A DNA stretch of 64,000 nucleotides, taken from assembly GCA_021730785.1 (NCBI GenBank), contig JAKFWF010000049.1:1-64000 (forward strand), given 5' to 3'. The notes under the pieces are model-generated. The model was not told where the DNA came from, did no database searches, and saw nothing but the letters and a program-made list of their open reading frames with translations. This DNA is from Hyphomicrobiaceae bacterium. GTDB taxonomy: Bacteria > Pseudomonadota > Alphaproteobacteria > Rhizobiales > Hyphomicrobiaceae. This document shows, one piece after another, positions 59,301-64,000 of this stretch. The first letter of the stretch is position 1; every line of letters begins with the position of its first letter. The translations under genes and the position numbers were made by a program.

Positions 59301-59458
59301 TCGTCGAGACCAAGGGCAGCCTGTTCAAAGATGACCTGCGCGACAAGGAAGCCGCCAAGATTGCTTGCGGTAAAGCGCACTTCGCGGCGATTGCCTCGGC
59401 GGACAACCCGGCGAGGTTCGTACAGGCGACGACGCTGGAAGAGGTGCTCAGGCTATGA
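56366..59458 (+). CDS. res: Type III R-M restriction subunit (Res)
   Basis: A 1030-residue SF2 helicase/nuclease. Walker A METGTGKTYVYL is at about 111-122, followed by FVIVVPSIAIKEGV. The Walker B-like VIIDEPQSVDGG is near 250, and RRQSIGRGLRICVNQNGER near 588. The C-terminal endonuclease domain of the PD-(D/E)XK type shows YNPDWAVLIE...YFVVETKGSL (about 962-985). Res uses ATP to move or switch along DNA and cuts when two converging complexes meet. Length and domain order are normal for a type III Res. It overlaps the next gene by ATGA. Confidence 0.9.
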   Translation: MKLHFEWPLDFQEQAVNAVADLFRGQEICRTEFTVTKPSRGQIGLVFGGADLGVKPGMQKSLGLEESGLGIGNRLTLLDDELLANLHSVQLRNGVRPSDTLSSGDFTVEMETGTGKTYVYLRTIFELNKQYGFTKFVIVVPSIAIKEGVFKTLQITREHFEQYFPSAKGYDFFIYDSAKLGLVRDFATSPHIRIMVITVGAINRFGDEEEAQQLDARDRPTTNVMYRRNEKLADERPIDLVSATRPIVIIDEPQSVDGGLEGQGRKAIEKLNPLSTLRYSATHADKHHMVYRLDAVDAYERKLVKQISVAGMEVEGVHNKPYIRLVSTSSTRANGVSARVEIDVQQQGGVRRMEKGVRDGDDLEELTGRQLYRGYRIGEIRAGRGQQLAEIKMPGEQKFLEPDQAIGEVDPDQVKRQMIRRTIKEHLDAEVRLAPLGIKVLSLFFIDAVENYRRYEETEVGGKKQSTMHKGKYAVMFEEEYRRAAKLPEYQTLFKDVDVATEAADVHNGYFSIDKRGAWSDTAENNQSNRDNAERAYNLIMRDKEKLLSFDTKLKFIFSHSALREGWDNPNVFQICALREIGTERERRQSIGRGLRICVNQNGERVRDTNVNILTVIANESYETFAEQLQTEIERETGYRFGIVEPQQFAVIAVTKPDGSTGVLGFDESKAIFDHLKGQGLVNAQGKVQDELRKALKENTLTLPERFAPHAPQVREILRKLAGRLEIKDADAKKTIRTRQAVLDSPEFKELWDRIKHKTTYSVEFDNEKLIASCAAALRDGPAISKARIHVRKADLAIGKGGVIAGDPTSTNYITLDENDIELPDLLTDLQDKTHLTRRSIVRILKECERLEDFKRNPQEFIEIAAECINRTKRLALVDGIKYQRLGDDKFYCQQLFKSQELVRFMKNAVASKRSVYEYVVYDSETIERPFAEALEANDAVRVYAKLPQWFKVPTPLGSYNPDWAVLIEKNGTERLYFVVETKGSLFKDDLRDKEAAKIACGKAHFAAIASADNPARFVQATTLEEVLRL

Positions 59459-61623
59459 CCGCGACCTCAGCCCGCCTCAGCCTCGAAGGGATGCTAGACT
59501 TCATACCAAAGTCCCGGCGCCCACTCGCACCAGTCTTTGAAGCCATTTCAAACGGTCTTGAGGCCATTGCGGAGCGTCGGGAACGCACCTCTTGGTCAGG
59601 CAGAGGGAGTGTCAGGCTCAGGTTTTACTTCTCTGGTTTGCTGCCCGAGACACGCTCCCTCGAGCGTATCGAGGTCGCAGACAACGGTATCGGCTTCGAT
59701 GACGACAATTTAGCCCGCTTTGAGACGTTTCTCGATCGAACAAAGGGCTTCAATAATCGTGGCTCCGGCCGGGTTCAGTACCTTCACTTTGCGGGAAAAA
59801 TCGACGTCGTCAGCCATTTTCTCGACGCCGACAAATTGATGCGACGACACTTTTTCTGTACCCCGATAGTATTCATCACTGATCGCACGCTTGAGCCTGC
59901 AGATTCAAACGCTGAGCACGGCAGCACGCTGACGCTGAGCGAATTTGCAACTTCAAAGGAAGCAGCTGAGTACTTCTCCTCGCTGACACTTGATGAGTTG
60001 CGCAACGCGATCAAGAGCCACTTTCTATTGCGGTTGCACTTGGCGCGCACCGAGAATGCCGAGACTGCTCCAGAACTCGAAATCTCGTTCTTCAAAAATG
60101 GGAAGCCCGATGGCAGTCAGCGATTGACGCCCGCCGATGTGCCGCAACCCGAGAACGGCGATATCAAGGTTCCGTACGTCAAGATAAAGGACAAGCAAGC
60201 CGAACAGATCGAGTGGCTCGTTCAGCCTAGCCATATCGAAACACTACATTGGGCGCATTTCAAGCTGCCAGCCGACGAGCAACCTGAGAACGGTGTCATG
60301 CTCTGCAGCAAAGGTGTGGCCGTTGATCGGGTCCGGTTTGAGAGCCTTAAGAAAACCGAGTCAGTCGACGGCTTCCGCTTTCTAACCGCTATCCATGGCC
60401 CCGCTCTGAGTCGCGCGGAAAACGTAAGCCATACGGTCGACCGTTTTACATTGCCCACGCGTACTGATTTAGAGAAATCAATCCGGGATGGCGAAGCGCT
60501 ATTCTTTGATCCTACGGCCGATATTCTGTTTTTTGACGACATCGAGCTGGCTGTTGGAGACGCACTGCCGTTTATCTATGCCGATCTTGTTACACGTAAG
60601 GCCGAGCAGCAGGCTGACATCGACGCTATTGCAAAAGCCCACGGAATTCCTCCTGCGGTCATCCGGGCCACCAAAATCGGACTGACAGACACCGAGGAGC
60701 AGATCACGGAAAAATTATTCAGAAAGCAGGCCGAAGCCCTCGCCGAACAGAGCTTGAAGATCAAGCGGCTTTTCGAGGCACTGGATCAGCTCGATCCTAC
60801 GGCAGACAACTATCAAGACGAACTCGAAGAGCGCAGCAGTGAACTCCTTGAGTTGATTCCTGAGCAGAACAAGCAGGAGCTCAGTCGTTACGTTATACGA
60901 CGCCAGATGGTGGCCAAAGTTCTCGGGCTAATCCTGGATGAAAAGCTTTCCGTCTCTATAAGGCCTACCACGAAAGGCAAGAGCAAGGGGTCTCGCCAAG
61001 ACAAAGAAGGGCTGATTCATGACCTTCTGATCCGACGCAAGACCAAGACGTCTGGGCCGAATGATCTATGGGTTCTCAATGAGGAATTCGTACATTTCGA
61101 AGGTTGTTCAGACCTCTCAATCGATCAGATTGCAGACCAGAGCGGACAGAAAATTTTGCGCCCCGTTACTGCTGAAGACCTTAAGACATATGGCATAAAA
61201 AATAAACGTCGTCGCCGACCTGACATTTTTCTCTTTGTAGATGAGCAACAGTGCATTCTGATCGAACTTAAGGCTCCTGACGTCGATCTTGCGGAGCATC
61301 TTCTCCAGCTCGAGCGATATTGCAACCTTATTGCCAATTTTTCGATCGCGCCAATCAGTCGATTCCATTGCTACCTAATCGGCGAGACCGCTACTGACAT
61401 GGATTTAGCTGGTCACTACCGACAAAACATCCATGGCGATTGGGTTAATCGGAATTCGTACAAGGTCATGCGCTACGAAAACGGCCGGCAGGAGGAAGAA
61501 ATCGGCGAGGCACACAGGGAAATTATCAAGCTGTCCTCGATCGCCAAGCGTGCTCAAAGGCGCAATAAGAGCTTTGCTGACCGGCTTGGTATCAGCGATG
61601 AAATGCTACTTAAAGAAGACTGA
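59455..61623 (+). CDS. GHKL-ATPase/PD-(D/E)XK-nuclease fusion (722 aa)
   Basis: A 722-residue protein. The N-terminal GHKL (Hsp90/MORC-like) ATPase domain shows the N box FEAISNGLEAIAERR (about 27-41), G1 VADNGIGFDDDN (about 75-86) and a glycine loop GSGRVQYLHFAG. A long helical/strand middle follows. The C-terminal 140 residues contain RRRPDIFLFVDEQQCILIEL followed by KAP, a PD-(D/E)XK-type nuclease core. MORC-like ATPases act as DNA clamps in defence systems. Placement directly after res in the same transcript suggests an extra ATP-gated effector. Its GC content is lower than that of the upstream genes. Its exact role is unknown. Confidence 0.8.
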   Translation: MTATSARLSLEGMLDFIPKSRRPLAPVFEAISNGLEAIAERRERTSWSGRGSVRLRFYFSGLLPETRSLERIEVADNGIGFDDDNLARFETFLDRTKGFNNRGSGRVQYLHFAGKIDVVSHFLDADKLMRRHFFCTPIVFITDRTLEPADSNAEHGSTLTLSEFATSKEAAEYFSSLTLDELRNAIKSHFLLRLHLARTENAETAPELEISFFKNGKPDGSQRLTPADVPQPENGDIKVPYVKIKDKQAEQIEWLVQPSHIETLHWAHFKLPADEQPENGVMLCSKGVAVDRVRFESLKKTESVDGFRFLTAIHGPALSRAENVSHTVDRFTLPTRTDLEKSIRDGEALFFDPTADILFFDDIELAVGDALPFIYADLVTRKAEQQADIDAIAKAHGIPPAVIRATKIGLTDTEEQITEKLFRKQAEALAEQSLKIKRLFEALDQLDPTADNYQDELEERSSELLELIPEQNKQELSRYVIRRQMVAKVLGLILDEKLSVSIRPTTKGKSKGSRQDKEGLIHDLLIRRKTKTSGPNDLWVLNEEFVHFEGCSDLSIDQIADQSGQKILRPVTAEDLKTYGIKNKRRRRPDIFLFVDEQQCILIELKAPDVDLAEHLLQLERYCNLIANFSIAPISRFHCYLIGETATDMDLAGHYRQNIHGDWVNRNSYKVMRYENGRQEEEIGEAHREIIKLSSIAKRAQRRNKSFADRLGISDEMLLKED

Positions 61624-61696
61624 TTATCATGTACAGAGCATGGGTCCGGCTACTCTCTATCTCTCAACGGCCGCGAGCAATCGTGTTCTTGGTTGC

Positions 61697-62950
61697 TCAC
61701 GCCCTCACCCGCATCACCTCGTCGATGCGCGTTGTGTATTGAGGCGACAGGTTCGCGCGGCGCATGCCCCAGCGGGGCCGCATGGCGACTACACCAGGTC
61801 GCAACGTGCCGCGCCCGAAGCGTTGATTGACGATATCGATGGTGCGCATCAGCGTTGCCGATCGCTCGGGATCGATGCTCGGAAACATGCTGGCCGGCTG
61901 CTCGCGAGACGGGACGAGATCGAGCAGGATGATGCCGGCCTTTGCGTAGCGGTAGCCATCGCGCCACAGGTGACGCGCCGCGCGCGTTGCCGTCTTGATC
62001 AACGCGAACGTGTCCGCTGTCGGCTCGATGCCGAAGCTCCCCTGGTTGACGTACTGCCGATCCATCTTCGAGAAGCGGTTGGTCTGCAGGAAGACCTGCA
62101 TTGCCGAGGCGACGAGACCGTGCCGGCGCAATTTCTCGGCAGCGCGCGTCGCATAGGCGCCGATGGCCTGCTCGAGGTCTGGCCATTCCTCGATCGCTCT
62201 GCCAAATGAGCGCGTGACTGCCAGCGACTTCTTGGGCGCCGGTGCCATCGAGAGCGACATGCACGATGTGCCGCGCAGCTCCCAGAGTGTGCGCAAGCCA
62301 ACGACCGACAGCAGCTTGCGGATTTCCTCATCCGGTGCTGCTACAAAATCCGCAATTGTCGCGATGCCGACCGCCTTGAGCTTGTGCGCTGAAGCAGGTC
62401 CGATGCCCCAGACCGCGCCGACCTCGAGCTCGCCGTAGGCGCTGGCTCGCTGATCGGCATAGCGCAGATCGCAGACGCCGGAACCGGCGCGATCCTTCTT
62501 GGCGACGGCGTTGGCAAGCTTGGCGATTGTTTTGGTCGGGCCAATCCCGACGCATGTCGGAATCTTCGTCGCCTTCAGAACGGCCGCGCGAATGTACGCC
62601 GCGCGTTCCGGTGCGTCGTTGATGCCGGTAAAATCCAGAAACATCTCGTCGATGGAGTACGGTTCGACCTGCGGCACCAACGTCGTCAGAACCTCATAGA
62701 TGCGCCGCGACATGTCGCCATAGAGCGCATAGTTCGAGCTCTTCCAGATGACGTGCTCGAGCCCCGGGCGGCGACGCGCCAGATGGTAGGGCTCGCCCAT
62801 CTTGATGCCGAGATCCTTCGCCTCATGCGTTCGCGCAATGGCGCAGCCATCGTTGTTGGAGAGCACGACGACCGGCTTGCCGCGCAGCGTCGGATCGAAG
62901 GCCCGCTCGCAGGAGCAATAGAAGCTGTTGCCGTCGATGAGTGCGAACAT
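61697..62950 (-). CDS. umuC: Y-family DNA polymerase (UmuC-like)
   Basis: A 417-residue UmuC-type translesion polymerase. The palm residues are visible in FALIDGNSFYCSCERAF (first Asp) and YSIDEMFLDF (Asp-Glu). The HhH-containing thumb and little finger follow (AVWGIGPASAHKLKAVGIAT). The C-terminal UmuC-specific tail is present (LVPSREQPASMFP). It extends DNA past lesions with low fidelity when activated by UmuD'2 and RecA. The upstream gene is a UmuD-like protein 6 bp away, under an SOS box. Plasmid-borne pairs of this type raise mutation rate under stress. Confidence 0.9.
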   Translation of the reverse strand: MFALIDGNSFYCSCERAFDPTLRGKPVVVLSNNDGCAIARTHEAKDLGIKMGEPYHLARRRPGLEHVIWKSSNYALYGDMSRRIYEVLTTLVPQVEPYSIDEMFLDFTGINDAPERAAYIRAAVLKATKIPTCVGIGPTKTIAKLANAVAKKDRAGSGVCDLRYADQRASAYGELEVGAVWGIGPASAHKLKAVGIATIADFVAAPDEEIRKLLSVVGLRTLWELRGTSCMSLSMAPAPKKSLAVTRSFGRAIEEWPDLEQAIGAYATRAAEKLRRHGLVASAMQVFLQTNRFSKMDRQYVNQGSFGIEPTADTFALIKTATRAARHLWRDGYRYAKAGIILLDLVPSREQPASMFPSIDPERSATLMRTIDIVNQRFGRGTLRPGVVAMRPRWGMRRANLSPQYTTRIDEVMRVRA

Positions 62951-62956
62951 GCAGGT

Positions 62957-63325
62957 TCACACCTTGAAGCGGACGAAGGATTCGACGATGGCCCAGATCT
63001 CAACCTCATCGGCAACGGGTTTGGCATCGGAAGCCGAAGGCTTGAGCCACCAGCCACCATCCTTGAACGACAGCGTGGCGAGGATGACCTCGCCATCGAC
63101 GATGGCAACGCACACCTTGCCGGCGACCGGATCAGCGGCAGCATTGACGACCAGCACATCGCCATGACGGATGCCGCGCGCCTTCAGTGCCTGTCCGACC
63201 ACGCGCACCGGATAGAGCTGCGGCCGGCGCAGATCGAGCATCGCGGCCAGATCGATGACCGGCTCGATGTGATCTTGTGCCGGGCTCTGGAATCCCGTGG
63301 TGTCATCACCTTGATAGCTTCTCAT
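62957..63325 (-). CDS. umuD: UmuD'-like protein without the catalytic dyad
   Basis: A 122-residue S24/LexA-family fold protein from MRSYQGDD. GFQSPAQDHIEPVIDLAAML matches the UmuD segment just after the cleavage site, so only a few residues of the normal N-terminal arm remain. The usual G-D-S-M nucleophile box reads VRVVGQALKARGIRHGD, without Ser, and the Lys of the dyad is replaced in DGEVILATLSF. It cannot therefore cleave itself as UmuD does and looks like a ready-made UmuD'. It is just upstream of umuC and 20 bp from an SOS box. An ATG further upstream in frame is less likely because it lies beyond the SOS box. Confidence 0.8.
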   Translation of the reverse strand: MRSYQGDDTTGFQSPAQDHIEPVIDLAAMLDLRRPQLYPVRVVGQALKARGIRHGDVLVVNAAADPVAGKVCVAIVDGEVILATLSFKDGGWWLKPSASDAKPVADEVEIWAIVESFVRFKV

Positions 63326-63344
63326 AGTGCCCCCAAACAAACGC

Positions 63345-63359
63345 GAACATAACAGGAAC
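63345..63359 (-). promoter_or_regulatory. Alphaproteobacterial SOS box (GTTC-N7-GTTC)
   Basis: On the minus strand the site reads GTTCCTGTTATGTTC, two direct GTTC half-sites separated by seven bases, exactly the LexA target defined in Alphaproteobacteria. It lies 20 bp upstream of the UmuD'-like start and 77 bp from the divergent SRAP gene start. LexA would repress the mutagenesis operon and perhaps both genes. Confidence 0.88.
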
Positions 63360-63435
63360 ATTAGGGAGCGCAAGGCACCACCCGAACGCAGTGCAAAAGT
63401 GGCCTTTTCCTTTGCTGGCAGCTACTATCCCCTTC

Positions 63436-64000
63436 ATGTGTAACCTCTATTCTATGACCCGCGCCCGAGAGGCCGTGCTCCGGCTTTTTCGGGTGGGCGG
63501 CAATCGCGCCGAGCAGTTCGAGCCGCAATCCGCGATTTTCCCGGGGCGCATGGCGACGGTCGTGCGCCGCGCAGCCGATGGCGAGCGTGAGCTGACGCGC
63601 CTCAGCTGGGGTTATGTACTCAATCAGAAAGACCGGGCGCCCAAGCGCGTCACCAATGTTCGTGATGACAAAGCGCTGGTCAGCTCGTTCTGGCGCGACA
63701 GCATCGAGCAGCGCCGCTGCCTCGTGCCCGCCTCGTCATTTGCGGAACCCAAGGAGGTGACGCCAGCGACGTGGCATTGGTTCGGGCTGATCGGCGCCGA
63801 GCCACGGCCCCTCTTCGCCTTCCCGGGCATCTGGCGGCGCTACAAGGGACCGATCCGCAAGGGCGGCGAGCCCGTCGAGCTCGATGTCTACGCCTTCATG
63901 ACGACATTGCCCAACGCGCTGGTGGGCAGCATCAATCACGAGCGCATGCCGGTGCTGTTGACCGAAGAAGCCGAATTCGAAACCTGGCTCACGGGCAGCA
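63436..64000 (+). CDS. SOS-response-associated peptidase (SRAP/YedK/HMCES-like), partial
   Basis: The first 188 residues of an SRAP-domain protein; it runs off the window. The hallmark MCNLYSM puts the crosslinking Cys at position 2, RRCLVPASSFAEP contains the active-site Glu, and SINHERMPVLL the His. SRAP proteins bond to abasic sites in single-stranded DNA and protect them. It is divergent from the UmuD'-like/UmuC pair and shares its promoter region with the SOS box, forming a damage-tolerance cassette. Confidence 0.92.
   Translation, partial: MCNLYSMTRAREAVLRLFRVGGNRAEQFEPQSAIFPGRMATVVRRAADGERELTRLSWGYVLNQKDRAPKRVTNVRDDKALVSSFWRDSIEQRRCLVPASSFAEPKEVTPATWHWFGLIGAEPRPLFAFPGIWRRYKGPIRKGGEPVELDVYAFMTTLPNALVGSINHERMPVLLTEEAEFETWLTGS

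Noticed and set aside
50454-61623. DISARM or BREX system
   Set aside because: There is no PglZ, BrxL, DrmA/DrmB-type set. Mod and Res are canonical type III subunits, so the known multi-gene systems do not fit.
61675-61698. GAGCAA-N12-TTGCTC between the defence operon and umuC as a terminator
   Set aside because: The stem is only 6 bp with a long loop and no T-run, and one arm overlaps the umuC stop codon.

Overview
The window is GC-rich, densely packed alphaproteobacterial DNA. It reads as one large piece of a mobilizable plasmid (or plasmid-like integrative element), most likely from the Hyphomicrobiales. The evidence is a RepA_C-type initiator with an eight-unit iteron array, a ParA plus ribbon-helix-helix partition pair, a RHE_PE00001/DUF1612-type regulator typical of rhizobial plasmids, and a GTTC-N7-GTTC SOS box of the alphaproteobacterial type. 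No rRNA, tRNA, ribosomal or central-metabolism genes were seen.

Layout. 0.4-5.6 kb: small hypothetical genes, a secreted protein and a tyrosine recombinase flanked by a 19-bp inverted repeat. 5.6-9.5 kb: the replication and partition core (parA, RHH gene, repA, iterons, DUF1612 regulator). 9.7-12.7 kb: a NERD-domain protein, an AT-hook protein, a small DUF and a second tyrosine recombinase. 12.7-16.7 kb: a membrane protein, a rhodanese and a VWA-like/zincin pair. 16.8-19.4 kb: a lower-GC island with a pentapeptide-repeat/FGE-like protein. 19.7-25.1 kb: hypotheticals, a HigB/HigA-type toxin-antitoxin pair, a secreted trypsin-like protease and a TraG/VirD4-like coupling protein without an N-terminal membrane region. 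25.6-30.8 kb: a long train of very small, stop/start-overlapping genes of the kind found in plasmid leading regions. 31.4-34.2 kb: a candidate oriT, mobC and the relaxase. 34.3-40.5 kb: a secreted-protein cluster (Tat beta-propeller, cytochrome P460, 1141-aa repetitive surface protein). 40.8-44.9 kb: an XRE regulator, two glycosyltransferases and small membrane proteins. 45.2-46.8 kb: an IS110-family element. 47.4-50.0 kb: an ArdC antirestriction module behind two back-to-back hairpins. 50.1-61.6 kb: a six-gene operon built round a type III restriction-modification pair. 61.7-64.0 kb: an SOS-controlled UmuD'-like/UmuC pair and a divergent SRAP (YedK/HMCES) gene cut by the window end.

Two observations tie the window together. 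First, a motif with half-site TACGG recurs at eight places. It appears either as exact 8-bp tandem repeats or as the palindrome CCGTA-NN-TACGG. It lies beside parA, between parA-RHH and repA, beside the iterons, and in front of several other genes including mobC. This looks like a partition centromere whose binding protein (probably the RHH protein) also acts as a plasmid-wide regulator. Second, the type III R-M pair is embedded with an XRE regulator, a PLD/SNF2-type helicase, a DUF4391 protein and a GHKL-ATPase/PD-(D/E)XK protein, and behaves as a single overlapping transcription unit. It is the best candidate for an incompletely described defence system.
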